Source of the DNA: an uncultured Clostridia bacterium
GTDB taxonomy: Bacteria > Bacillota > Clostridia > TANB77 > CAG-508
Assembly: GCA_944393275.1 (NCBI GenBank)
Contig: CALXZQ010000010.1
Span: forward strand, 1-18,096
Direction: 5' to 3'
Length of the DNA stretch: 18,096 nt
The position numbers were made by a program, and so were the translations under genes. Below the pieces are notes generated by a model. The model had not been told where the DNA came from and searched no databases. It saw nothing but the letters and a program-made list of their open reading frames with translations. This document shows positions 1-7,770 of this stretch, in pieces (position 1 is the stretch's first letter; every line of letters starts with the position of its first letter).

Positions 1-1506
1 AAAATGATGTTTATTGTAACAATCATTATAGGATTTATTGCACATGGATTTATGCTAGCAAATAAGCTACCAAATCATGATGATTTGCAATCTATATTTT
101 CAAAAGGAGTAACATTTGAACTTGGAAGATGGGGATTAGAACTTATAAAATACATATCACCTAATTATAGTATGCCATGGTTTAATGGTATAATGCTACT
201 TATTCTAATTGCAATCTCTGCGTGTTTAATAGCGAGAATATTAGGCATAAAATCAAAAGTTAAGCAATGCTTATTAGGTGCAATAATGATAACTTATTCA
301 TCTGTAACATGTACTATGGCGTATATGTTTACTGCTAACAGTTATGGAATAGCTATTTTACTTGCAATACTTGGAGCCTATTTTGCAATCAAAATGAATA
401 AAAAGTTAAATTTAATTTTATCAGTAATTTGTTTGATTTTGTCATTATCAATTTATCAAGCATATATTTGTATAACAGCTACTTTATTTATAATTTTACT
501 TATAAAAGATTGCTTGAAGAAAGAAGAAAATTTAAAAAATATAGTATTAAAAGGACTAAAACTTTTATCTATATTAATTGTTTCTCTATTATTATACTTA
601 GCAAGTGTTATAATAGTAAATTATATTACAGGTTCTAGTTTAGGAGAATATCAAGGCGCAAATTCAATTGGCTCATTTAGCATAACTGGAGTTGTAAAAG
701 GAATACTAAGTAACTATTTAGTATTGCCACGACTTGTTTTTAGAGACTTTTACGGATTGTCTGCTGGAATACTTCTTAAAATTGGGTATGTAATTTCATT
801 TATATCAATATTTATATTAGCAATAATGTGTTTAAAAAGAATATCAAAAGTAAGTAAAGGTAAAGCAGTAGTATTTGTAGTTTTAGGAATATTAATACCG
901 TTAACTATGAATGCACTTTATCTTGTAAATGAGAAGCTAGAGATGCATTCATTAATGGTTTATTCAAATTTATTTATATTGGTATTACCTTTAGTATTAA
1001 TAAATGAACTAAACAAAAACTTTGAAGTATCAAAAGAAAAAACTATAAAATATATCAATAATATTATTGTAGGGACACTAATTATAATGACATTTAAATA
1101 CATAACTTTTGCAAATGAATGTTATTTTGAACTTAAACTATCTTATGAAAATATGTACTCATTCTATAATACATTAGTCACAAGAATAGAAAGTACACCT
1201 GGATTTGATGAGAATACAAAGGTTGCTTTAGTTGGAAATTATAATGGGAGTCTTTTAACTAATAATAAGTTAAGATTTTCAGATTTAGAAGATTTTACAG
1301 GTATATTAAAAAATTATGAACTTATAACCGCATATTCTAAAGAGAATTTCATAAGGAATTATATAGGAGCAGATTTTATTTATGCATCAGCAGAGGAGAT
1401 AAATTATTTAGTAAACAATAAAGAAGTTCAAAAAATGAGTAATTATCCTTATGATAATTCTATAAAAAAGATAGATAATATAATTGTTATAAAATTCTCA
1501 GATTAA
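1..1506 (+). CDS. GtrII-like membrane glucosyltransferase domain protein, probably 5'-partial
   Basis: A polytopic membrane protein of about 500 residues. Near the N-terminus, after one hydrophobic helix, it has PNHDDLQSIF (residues 23-32, with the D26-D27 pair) and a GRW motif (41-43). This arrangement is typical of the GtrII / Glucos_trans_II family, whose members move sugars from lipid-linked donors onto cell-surface polymers. Many hydrophobic segments follow to about residue 370, then a soluble C-terminal part (about 380-500), presumably extracytoplasmic. The first in-frame ATG is at base 4, but no ribosome binding site is visible, no stop precedes it, and the product would lack the usual charged N-terminus. 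I therefore infer that the true start lies upstream of the window. It ends at a terminator shared with convergent pgsA. The family call comes from motif and topology; the sugar and acceptor are unknown. Confidence 0.72.
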   Translation, partial: KMMFIVTIIIGFIAHGFMLANKLPNHDDLQSIFSKGVTFELGRWGLELIKYISPNYSMPWFNGIMLLILIAISACLIARILGIKSKVKQCLLGAIMITYSSVTCTMAYMFTANSYGIAILLAILGAYFAIKMNKKLNLILSVICLILSLSIYQAYICITATLFIILLIKDCLKKEENLKNIVLKGLKLLSILIVSLLLYLASVIIVNYITGSSLGEYQGANSIGSFSITGVVKGILSNYLVLPRLVFRDFYGLSAGILLKIGYVISFISIFILAIMCLKRISKVSKGKAVVFVVLGILIPLTMNALYLVNEKLEMHSLMVYSNLFILVLPLVLINELNKNFEVSKEKTIKYINNIIVGTLIIMTFKYITFANECYFELKLSYENMYSFYNTLVTRIESTPGFDENTKVALVGNYNGSLLTNNKLRFSDLEDFTGILKNYELITAYSKENFIRNYIGADFIYASAEEINYLVNNKEVQKMSNYPYDNSIKKIDNIIVIKFSD

Positions 1507-1642
1507 ATCATATACATTAAAAATTAGAAAAAACTTTCAAGAAATAAAAAAATAGAAAGTAATGATTAAGAAACATATAGAATGTTATTTGACAACCAAA
1601 ATTAGCTTAGAAAGAAAATAATAAGCTCATAATGGGAGACCG

Positions 1643-1677
1643 CTAAAAAAGTGCACTTAAAATGTGCACTTTTTTAG
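1643..1677. terminator. Bidirectional intrinsic terminator
   Basis: A perfect 14-bp inverted repeat (arms 1643-1656 and 1664-1677, core GTGCAC) surrounds a 7-base loop. Each arm carries a run of six A or T, so either strand gives a stem ending in a U-tract. It lies between the convergent ends of the glucosyltransferase gene (stop 1506) and pgsA (stop 1687) and probably terminates both. Confidence 0.85.
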
Positions 1678-1686
1678 GAGTTTTGT

Positions 1687-2274
1687 CTAAATCTTCTTAT
1701 TTTGAGTTTTAATATCATTTGGATTATCCATTATTTTCAAATTTTCTTTTTTTAAATATCCTTGTAGATAAAAAGCTTTTATATACATTACTAATGAGAA
1801 TATTGTTGCTATAAGTGCTAAATAATATATAATCATACTAAAATCAAAACTGATATTAAATTGTTTAATAAACAATGAACATATTATAGCTATATAAAAA
1901 AGTACAGTTGCCATTTTACCATACCATCTACTTGAAACTACTAATTCTTTCCCATAAAGGAATGATGCCCCAACTATTAATATTAGCTCTTTAGAAATAA
2001 CTATAATTAAAAACCAAAATGGAATAATATCCTTTAATGCTAGAGTTACTAAAATTAAAATTTGTGTAACCTTATCTGCCAAAGGGTCTATTAATTTTCC
2101 AAAATTAGTTATAAAATTAAATTTTCTTGCAATACAACCATCTAATACATCGGTTAACCCAGAAAGTGTTATAATAGCAAATGCAATTATAAATTCATCT
2201 TCCATTAAGTATTTTATAATAAATGGTATTAAAAAGAATCGTAGTATTGTTAATATATTTGGTATATGTTTCAT
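1687..2274 (-). CDS. pgsA: CDP-diacylglycerol--glycerol-3-phosphate 3-phosphatidyltransferase
   Basis: Membrane enzyme making phosphatidylglycerol phosphate from CDP-diacylglycerol and glycerol-3-phosphate, the committed step to phosphatidylglycerol and cardiolipin. The full CDP-alcohol phosphotransferase signature is present: D42, D45-G46, A49-R50, G59, D63 and D67, with the standard spacing. Several membrane helices flank it; 195 residues is normal for PgsA. The start is set at 2274, not the upstream ATG at 2286. Read on the minus strand, GGAGG (2284-2280) lies five bases before the 2274 ATG, so the four upstream codons are themselves the ribosome binding site, and MKHIPNILTILRFF matches the usual PgsA N-terminus. 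It sits 32 bp downstream of the clpE-like gene on the same strand, so it is probably cotranscribed. PgsA versus another CDP-OH transferase such as cardiolipin synthase is inferred from length and N-terminus. Confidence 0.9.
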   Translation of the reverse strand: MKHIPNILTILRFFLIPFIIKYLMEDEFIIAFAIITLSGLTDVLDGCIARKFNFITNFGKLIDPLADKVTQILILVTLALKDIIPFWFLIIVISKELILIVGASFLYGKELVVSSRWYGKMATVLFYIAIICSLFIKQFNISFDFSMIIYYLALIATIFSLVMYIKAFYLQGYLKKENLKIMDNPNDIKTQNKKI

Positions 2275-2306
2275 AAAATCCTCCATTAGTACATATTATG
2301 CCGCAA

Positions 2307-4664
2307 TTATACAACTTTAAAAGTTAATAAATCTTTTGTTTTATCTAATAGTATTTCAATACTATCTCCATTTTTTATTTCAGATTTTAAAATTCTTTCT
2401 GAAATTTCATCTTCTAAATATCTTTGAATAGCCCTTCTTAAAGGTCTTGCACCGAATTTTAGATTTGTACCTTTATGAACTAGGAATAGTTTAACTTCTT
2501 TTGAAACTATCATTTTAATATTTTTTTCAGATAGAGCTTTTTGAGTATCTTGTAACATTATATCTACTATTTGAATTAGTTGTTCTTCATTTAAACTATG
2601 GAATATAACTATCTCATCTACTCTATTTAAGAACTCTGGTCTAAATGTTTCTTTTAAACTATTCTCAACTTTATTCCTATCTAGAATTTCCTTACTTCCA
2701 AATCCAATAGAGTTACTATTTAAGTTTGAACCTGCATTAGATGTCATAATAATAATGGTATTTTCAAAACTTACAGAATTACCCTGAGAATCTGTTAATT
2801 TTCCGTCATCTAAAACTTGTAATAATAAATTGAATACATCAGGATGAGCTTTTTCTATTTCGTCTAAAAGAATAATTGAATAAGGATTACGTTTAACTTT
2901 ATCTGTAAGTTGACCTGCATCATCATATCCTACATAACCTGGAGGTGCACCTATTAATTTAGAAGTAGAATGACTTTCCATGTATTCAGACATATCTATT
3001 CTTATTATAGAATCACTGTTTCCAAACATTTCATATGCTAAGGATTTTGCAAGCTCTGTTTTTCCAACTCCAGTAGGACCAACAAATATAAATGATGGTG
3101 GTCTTTTAGTACTCTTAAGTCCTGCCCTGTTTCTGCGTATAGCACGAGCAACACTATTTACAGCCTCATCCTGTCCGATTATTCTTTTATGAAGATTATT
3201 CTCTAAATTTAATAGTTTTTCTGTTTCAGCTTCAGTAATCTTAGTTACAGGAATTTTAGTCCAATGTTCTATGACTTCAGCAATATCTTGAACAGATAAA
3301 TGTCTTATTTTCATATTCTTAGTTAAGGATGATATTTCATCTTGTATAACACATTCTTTTGCTTTTAATTGAGCTGCTTTTTCATAATCTTCTGTAGAAT
3401 CATTTAAAGTAGCTTCTTCTTTTTCTTCTTGAACCTCTTTTAATTCATTTTTTAATAGTTCCAGCCTATATAAATCTTTATTATTTAAATTAATTCTAGA
3501 ACAAGCTTCGTCTAATATATCTATTGCTTTATCTGGTAAAAATCTGTCGTGAATATATTTCTCTGACATATTTACGGTTTGTCTTATAACATCATTTGAT
3601 ATTTTTACTTTATGATAATCTTCATAGTATTTTTTTATACCCTCTAACATTTTAATCGCATCATCAGTTGATGGTTCCTCAACAATAATTGGTTGGAATC
3701 TTCTTTCAAGAGCAGTATCTTTTTCTATATATTTTCTATACTCTTTCAAAGTAGTTGTTCCAATTAATTGGATTTCTCCATTAGCTAGAGAAGGCTTCAA
3801 GATATTGGCTGCATTCATAGAATGTTCAGCATCACCAGCTCCAATAATATTTTGAATTTCGTCTATTACTAAAATTATATTTCCTGAGTCTTTACATTCA
3901 TCTATAATGGATTTCATTCTGGCCTCAAATTGACCTCTAAATTGAGTACCAGCAATAATTGCTGTCATATCTAGAAGATATACCTCTTTATTTAATAATT
4001 TAGCAGGAACTTTTCCTTCAGCTATTTTAATTGCCAATCCTTGGGCTATAGCAGTTTTACCAACACCTGGTTCTCCTATTAGACAAGGATTGTTTTTAGC
4101 TCGTCTATTTAGAATTTGAATCATTCTTTGGATTTCTCTATCCCTACCCACAATTATATCCAATTGATTATTTTTAGCTTTATTAGTTAGATTTGTACCA
4201 TAAGTATCTAAAAATTTTCTTTTTTTCTCTTTTTTCTTTTTTTCAGTCTTTATTCGTTTATTACTAGTATTACTAGAATATGGTTCTGAGTTATTGTTTG
4301 AATTTGCAGCTTCTTCATTATTAGGTTTTACAATATTGGCAAATATAGAGCCAAGTGAAAAACTACCATCTGGATTTGATGAATCAGAAGTTAATTCATC
4401 AAATCCTTCAACATTAGAAAGATCAACATTTTCCAAGTTCTTTGATAGATCTTTAAGAATAGCTTCTAATTGACCAGACATTGCATTTATATTAATTATA
4501 TCATTTCCCAACACATTATTTTGTTTTGATAAAACTTCTAATGGATTAATTCCATGTTTTTTTGCACAATCATAGCATAAGCCTTTAAAAGAATCTTTTC
4601 CATCTTTTTGGATGTCACTAATAAAAATAATTGCGGTGTTTTTATTACATTCTGAACATAACAT
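2307..4664 (-). CDS. clpE: ClpE/ClpC-type AAA+ unfoldase with N-terminal zinc finger
   Basis: Hsp100 ATPase expected to unfold proteins for ClpP. Four cysteines (C3, C6, C30, C33) form a ClpE/McsA-type zinc finger. A low-complexity linker with a Lys-rich stretch (about 118-150) follows; no Clp-N repeat domain is seen. AAA1 has Walker A GEPGVGKT (197-204), Walker B ILVIDE (264-269) and ERRF (320-323). The middle region carries a UVR-like coiled coil around DYEKAAQLK (426-434). AAA2 has Walker A GPTGVGKT (529-536), Walker B IILLDE (597-602), R681 as a probable arginine finger and GARPLRR (738-744) as sensor 2. IGF at 653-655 fits the ClpP-docking loop. A GGGAG lies 10 bases before the ATG. At 785 residues it is longer than B. 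subtilis ClpE because of the linker. pgsA follows 32 bp downstream. The clpE symbol rests on domain order, not a database match. Confidence 0.85.
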   Translation of the reverse strand: MLCSECNKNTAIIFISDIQKDGKDSFKGLCYDCAKKHGINPLEVLSKQNNVLGNDIININAMSGQLEAILKDLSKNLENVDLSNVEGFDELTSDSSNPDGSFSLGSIFANIVKPNNEEAANSNNNSEPYSSNTSNKRIKTEKKKKEKKRKFLDTYGTNLTNKAKNNQLDIIVGRDREIQRMIQILNRRAKNNPCLIGEPGVGKTAIAQGLAIKIAEGKVPAKLLNKEVYLLDMTAIIAGTQFRGQFEARMKSIIDECKDSGNIILVIDEIQNIIGAGDAEHSMNAANILKPSLANGEIQLIGTTTLKEYRKYIEKDTALERRFQPIIVEEPSTDDAIKMLEGIKKYYEDYHKVKISNDVIRQTVNMSEKYIHDRFLPDKAIDILDEACSRINLNNKDLYRLELLKNELKEVQEEKEEATLNDSTEDYEKAAQLKAKECVIQDEISSLTKNMKIRHLSVQDIAEVIEHWTKIPVTKITEAETEKLLNLENNLHKRIIGQDEAVNSVARAIRRNRAGLKSTKRPPSFIFVGPTGVGKTELAKSLAYEMFGNSDSIIRIDMSEYMESHSTSKLIGAPPGYVGYDDAGQLTDKVKRNPYSIILLDEIEKAHPDVFNLLLQVLDDGKLTDSQGNSVSFENTIIIMTSNAGSNLNSNSIGFGSKEILDRNKVENSLKETFRPEFLNRVDEIVIFHSLNEEQLIQIVDIMLQDTQKALSEKNIKMIVSKEVKLFLVHKGTNLKFGARPLRRAIQRYLEDEISERILKSEIKNGDSIEILLDKTKDLLTFKVV

Positions 4665-4697
4665 ATATTTGACTCTCCCTTATTTTATAATATTATA

Positions 4698-4726
4698 ATA
4701 CTATATTATTATACCACAATAGTCAA
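4698..4726 (-). promoter_or_regulatory. Candidate sigma-A promoter of the clpE-like gene
   Basis: On the minus strand TTGACT (4726-4721) is followed after 17 bases by TAGTAT (4703-4698), about 34 bases before the clpE-like start codon. The region is so AT-rich that other -10 choices exist. No paired CtsR heptamers were found here. Confidence 0.45.
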
Positions 4727-4755
4727 GCAAATAACGAGTATAATGAAAAAAATAT

Positions 4756-4784
4756 TTGAAAAAAAAGATAAGAAATGTTATAAT
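4756..4784 (+). promoter_or_regulatory. Sigma-A promoter of the 4817 gene
   Basis: TTGAAA (4756-4761), a 17-base spacer and a perfect TATAAT (4779-4784) stand 32 bases before the ATG at 4817. The match to the housekeeping consensus is strong and position and direction fit the gene. Confidence 0.78.
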
Positions 4785-4816
4785 AAATTTATATGCAAAT
4801 ATGCAAAGGAGAGATT

Positions 4817-5671
4817 ATGAAAGAAAAAAATACTTCAGAAGATAAAAAAAGAATAATAATATTTACAATTATAGTGATTGTATGTGTTCTGGCAATAGTT
4901 GAAGCAGTATATGTTTATATTTTCTCACCAGATGGAACTATAGAAAATGTAGGAAATATAAATGTGGTTGCACCAGAAGAAGATAAAACAGAAATATTAA
5001 AAGAACAATTTAATACAATATTTAAAAATGATTTAACCTCAAATATAGATACTACACAAATACCTAAGAAAGATAATAAATATAATTTAATATATACAGA
5101 TTATGAAAAAGTAGAAAGAGTTACAGATGAATATGAATTAGATGTACAAATACCACATATAAACATAGATACATCAGAAGTAAGTAATATTAATAATGAA
5201 ATAGATAAAATGTTTAAAGTAAAAGCTGAATCAATTATTAATGAAGAAGAACCAACAGGAAACACTGTATATAATGTAAAATATAAAGCATATATTAATA
5301 ATGATATTTTATCTTTAATCATAGAATGTACATTAAAAGAAAAAGAAGCAACACAAAGAATCATTATAAAAACATATACGTATAATTTAAAAACAGAAAA
5401 AAGAGTGACTTTTGATGAAATAGCAAAAATGAAGAATATAACCAAAAAAGAAGTAGAAGATAAAATAAAACAAGAAATTGACAGTCAAATATTAATGGAA
5501 CAATCATTAAAAGAAGCTGGATACACAGTATTTAATAGATATCCTGATAGTGAAATGTATAAGTATGATAATATAAGTTCATATTTTCTAGATAATGAAA
5601 ATAATTTATATGTAGTGTTTGCGTATGGAAATACAAATAATACAAGTGAAGTAGACTTAGTAATATTCTAA
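4817..5671 (+). CDS. Membrane-anchored extracytoplasmic protein, DUF3298/DUF4163 (RsiV-like) type
   Basis: A 284-residue protein with a short charged N-terminus, one transmembrane helix (about 12-36) and a long acidic C-terminal domain that should lie outside the membrane. The region from about 108 to 225 (QIPHINIDTSEV, then YNVKYKAYINNDILSLII, then YNLKTEKRVTFDEI) reads like the DUF4163/DUF3298 fold seen in RsiV-type anti-sigma factors and PdaC-like proteins: an early 'intention to be small oligomer' helix, paired strands and a 'T-F-D-E-I' segment. There is no N-terminal anti-sigma domain, so it is not RsiV itself. Start 4817 is chosen over 4793 because GGAG (4808-4811) sits five bases upstream. 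It has its own promoter and terminator, so it is probably monocistronic. The family assignment is from pattern memory; the function is unknown. Confidence 0.7.
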   Translation: MKEKNTSEDKKRIIIFTIIVIVCVLAIVEAVYVYIFSPDGTIENVGNINVVAPEEDKTEILKEQFNTIFKNDLTSNIDTTQIPKKDNKYNLIYTDYEKVERVTDEYELDVQIPHINIDTSEVSNINNEIDKMFKVKAESIINEEEPTGNTVYNVKYKAYINNDILSLIIECTLKEKEATQRIIIKTYTYNLKTEKRVTFDEIAKMKNITKKEVEDKIKQEIDSQILMEQSLKEAGYTVFNRYPDSEMYKYDNISSYFLDNENNLYVVFAYGNTNNTSEVDLVIF

Positions 5672-5675
5672 AAAC

Positions 5676-5711
5676 AAAACTCAAGATTAATAAAATAATC
5701 TTGAGTTTTTT
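5676..5711 (+). terminator. Intrinsic terminator of the 4817 gene
   Basis: A perfect 14-bp stem (5676-5689 with 5696-5709) has a 6-base loop and runs into six T (5706-5711), starting five bases after the stop codon. Confidence 0.88.
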
Positions 5712-5720
5712 GCAATAAAA

Positions 5721-5744
5721 ATGACCACTTCTACAAGTGGTCAT
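5721..5744 (-). terminator. Candidate terminator for htrA (minus strand)
   Basis: A perfect 10-bp hairpin with tetraloop (5721-5730 with 5735-5744, core GACCACTT). On the minus strand it is followed at once by TTTTATT, so it fits an intrinsic terminator for htrA. It lies about 140 bases past the htrA stop, implying a long 3' untranslated region. On the plus strand it has no U-tract. Confidence 0.55.
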
Positions 5745-5775
5745 CCGAAAATAAAAGGGGATGTTTTTTATTTTA

Positions 5776-5806
5776 AATCAGTAATTGGAGTAATGTATTA
5801 CTGATT
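5776..5806. repeat. Inverted repeat in the htrA 3' region
   Basis: A perfect 10-bp inverted repeat (5776-5785 with 5797-5806, AATCAGTAAT) has an 11-base centre. Neither strand has a following T-run, so it does not look like a terminator. It could be an RNA structure in the htrA 3' untranslated region; function unknown. The rest of 5745-5886 is AT-rich and holds no gene I can support. Confidence 0.5.
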
Positions 5807-5886
5807 ATGGTTATAATATATCAATTGTTTTTGTCCATTTTGTGAACTTAAAGTGATATATATTTGAAAACTAAATTAATTTTTTA

Positions 5887-7149
5887 TTAAGGTTGTTCTT
5901 GTAATGTTAAAATAACTTCTTGTTCGGAACCATTTCTATTTATTTTTAATCTCATAGTATCACCAATATTATGAGAATTTTTTATCTTGTTTAAATCATC
6001 CATAGTTTTAATTGAAGTACCATCTGCTTCGACAATAACATCACCAATTTTTAAACCAGCTTTTTCAGCTGCAGAAAATGCTTCAACAGAGACTACATAA
6101 ATTCCTACAGGAATATTGTTATATTCTGCTAGTTGTTCATTAACCTCTCTACCTGTTATACCAATATAAGGTCTTTTAACTTTTCCATCACTAATTAATT
6201 GTTCTGTAATTGATTTAGTAGAATTGATTGGAATAGCAAATCCCATTCCTTCAACACCAGTTCCATTTATTTTCATTGTATTTATACCAATTACTTCTCC
6301 TTTAGAGTTTACTAGAGCACCGCCACTATTACCAGAGTTTATAGCAGCATCAGTTTGAATTAATGTATAAGATTGACCATCAGAGTCTGTTACTTCTCTA
6401 TTTACTGCACTTACTATACCACTTGTTACGCTACTTTGCATACCTAAAGGATTACCAAATGCAAATACTGTTTCTCCAACTTTTAAGCTATCTGAATCTC
6501 CAAGAGTTGCAGCAGATAAACCAGTTTTTTCAATTTTAATAACAGCTAAATCTGTTTGAGCATCTGTTCCAATAATTTTTGCTTCATATTCAGTTGAATC
6601 ATTAAATAGTGTAACAGTTATTTTATTAGCTTCTGAAACCTGATAATATGAAGAAGTATCTCCACTAGCTACAACATGATTATTTGTTAAAATATATCCA
6701 TCTTCGCTAATAATTACACCAGAACCTTCTGCCTCACCTGTAGATGGTCTATTGAAAAATGTATTTACAGAATATTGAACTTTTATTCCAACAATTGATG
6801 GTAATACTTTACTTGCTACTCCAACAGAGGTATCAGAATAATTGCTTAAAGAAACTAAATCTACAGTACCGTTATTAGAAGAAGCTTCTACATAAGTATT
6901 GGAATTACTATTGTTTTTTCCAATAAGTTTGTCTTTAATATCTGGAATACTAAAGCAAATACCAACTACTAAAGTAGCTCCTAAAATTCCAGAACAAAAT
7001 GGAATAAGTACACTTTTTCCAAAAGAACTTTTTGTTTTAACTTTTTGTGTCTTAGGTGTAGGCACTTTCTTATAATTGTTTGATGAATTGTTTGTTTGTA
7101 CATTTTGAACCATTTCAAAATGTGGCTTATTTTCATTATTTTCTTCCAT
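5887..7149 (-). CDS. htrA: HtrA/DegP-like membrane-anchored serine protease
   Basis: Surface protein quality-control protease, 420 residues. Order: a polar cytoplasmic N-terminus, one transmembrane helix (about 45-68), an Asn/Ser-rich linker, a trypsin-like domain with the catalytic triad H158 (TNNHVV), D200 (TDLAVI) and S275 (GNSGGAL), then one PDZ domain (about 325-417). This matches Gram-positive HtrA proteins in length and layout. The start at 7149 is preferred over 7257: AGGAGG (7161-7156) lies six bases before this ATG, and the extra 36 codons would place a second hydrophobic stretch before the ribosome binding site. It is divergent from the 7323 gene, with 173 bp between start codons. 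Two phased TTTCACA-type repeats upstream suggest control by an envelope-stress response regulator (inferred). The paralogue name (HtrA, HtrB or DegP) cannot be decided here. Confidence 0.93.
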   Translation of the reverse strand: MEENNENKPHFEMVQNVQTNNSSNNYKKVPTPKTQKVKTKSSFGKSVLIPFCSGILGATLVVGICFSIPDIKDKLIGKNNSNSNTYVEASSNNGTVDLVSLSNYSDTSVGVASKVLPSIVGIKVQYSVNTFFNRPSTGEAEGSGVIISEDGYILTNNHVVASGDTSSYYQVSEANKITVTLFNDSTEYEAKIIGTDAQTDLAVIKIEKTGLSAATLGDSDSLKVGETVFAFGNPLGMQSSVTSGIVSAVNREVTDSDGQSYTLIQTDAAINSGNSGGALVNSKGEVIGINTMKINGTGVEGMGFAIPINSTKSITEQLISDGKVKRPYIGITGREVNEQLAEYNNIPVGIYVVSVEAFSAAEKAGLKIGDVIVEADGTSIKTMDDLNKIKNSHNIGDTMRLKINRNGSEQEVILTLQEQP

Positions 7150-7173
7150 AAATAACCTCCTAAAAAGTTTATC

Positions 7174-7179
7174 ATTATA
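7174..7179 (-). promoter_or_regulatory. Candidate -10 box for htrA
   Basis: On the minus strand a perfect TATAAT (7179-7174) lies 24 bases before the htrA ATG. No good -35 hexamer is seen 16-18 bases upstream, which fits an activator-dependent promoter. The region is AT-rich, so chance matches are likely. Confidence 0.4.
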
Positions 7180-7214
7180 TATAATAACTTTAATTGATAA
7201 TATAATACAATAGA

Positions 7215-7235
7215 TTTGTGAAAATTTTGTGAAAT
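7215..7235 (-). promoter_or_regulatory. Phased direct repeats upstream of htrA, possible response-regulator site
   Basis: On the minus strand ATTTCACAAA (7235-7226) and TTTTCACAAA (7224-7215) are direct repeats with an 11-base period, so both fall on the same DNA face. They lie about 40 bases upstream of the candidate htrA -10 box. This is the usual geometry for an OmpR-family response-regulator dimer. From memory, B. subtilis htrA-type promoters under CssRS carry a similar octamer; I cannot verify this here. Confidence 0.45.
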
Positions 7236-7272
7236 ATATGTATAAGTTTGTTATCAAATATCTAAAAATAGC

Positions 7273-7302
7273 TTGAAATTAAAGTACTCTAGGTGTTATA
7301 AT
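7273..7302 (+). promoter_or_regulatory. Sigma-A promoter of the 7323-9720 operon
   Basis: TTGAAA (7273-7278), an 18-base spacer and TATAAT (7297-7302), followed by GGAGGG (7310-7315) seven bases before the ATG at 7323. The untranslated leader would be very short. Confidence 0.65.
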
Positions 7303-7322
7303 ATTATGCGGAGGGATTTTTT

Positions 7323-7751
7323 ATGTATATTAACAAAAAAATATTTTTATTGCTTTTAGTATTAGTTGTGGTCATAGCAGGAGCAATTTATTTTACCATA
7401 AATCAATTTAAAAGTAATGATTTTGAAAATTTAAATACAAACCTACTCCAAATCCAAGCAAAAACAAAGAATATAAAAGAAAAAACAATAGTTGAAGAAA
7501 ATAAAGAATTGCTAATTGGACAGGCCGTTCCAGAAGAATTATTAACAAGATTTAATTTAAGTAATTCAGAGTCACTTAGAATATTATCAAATGAAGACTT
7601 AAATAAATTAGGATTGTCTAATATAGATGCTGATATGAAATATATAGTAGATTATGAAAGCGGAGAAATATACTATGTTGATGGATTTCAGGATAAAAGT
7701 GGACAAACTTATTATAAGTTATCAGAGATGAATGCAATAACACAGGAATAA
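7323..7751 (+). CDS. Small membrane-anchored protein of unknown function
   Basis: 142 residues: a short basic start (MYINKK), one hydrophobic helix (about 7-27), then a polar domain expected outside the membrane. An amphipathic helix-like stretch (about 37-65, NLLQIQAKTKNIKEK) leads to a compact C-terminus with the pattern KYIVDYESGEIYYVDGF and YYKLSE. This is the single-helix-plus-beta-tail topology of minor pseudopilins, and similar tails occur in clostridial pilin-like proteins as far as I recall. However, there is no prepilin peptidase site (no Gly before a Phe-Thr-Leu-Ile-Glu-like stretch), so I do not call it a pilin. GGAGGG lies seven bases before the ATG. It is the first gene of a likely operon, 19 bp before rnhB. 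I do not recognise the family with confidence. Confidence 0.75.
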   Translation: MYINKKIFLLLLVLVVVIAGAIYFTINQFKSNDFENLNTNLLQIQAKTKNIKEKTIVEENKELLIGQAVPEELLTRFNLSNSESLRILSNEDLNKLGLSNIDADMKYIVDYESGEIYYVDGFQDKSGQTYYKLSEMNAITQE

Positions 7752-7770
7752 TAACTAGAAGGAAAAAAGA

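Noticed and set aside
1533..1560. ACTTTC/GAAAGT inverted repeat after the glucosyltransferase gene
   Set aside because: Only six base pairs around a 16-base loop; the strong palindrome at 1643-1677 is the evident terminator.
4662..4680. AGTCAAA half-site resembling a CtsR operator before the clpE-like gene
   Set aside because: CtsR boxes are tandem heptamers; only one imperfect copy is present and it overlaps the leader and ribosome site region.
5101..5445. Minus-strand open frame of 114 codons
   Set aside because: Antisense to the 4817 gene, with low-complexity hydrophobic content and no supporting signals.
7323..7751. Type IV pilin or pseudopilin call for the small membrane protein
   Set aside because: The N-terminus lacks a prepilin peptidase cleavage motif and there are no pilus assembly genes nearby.
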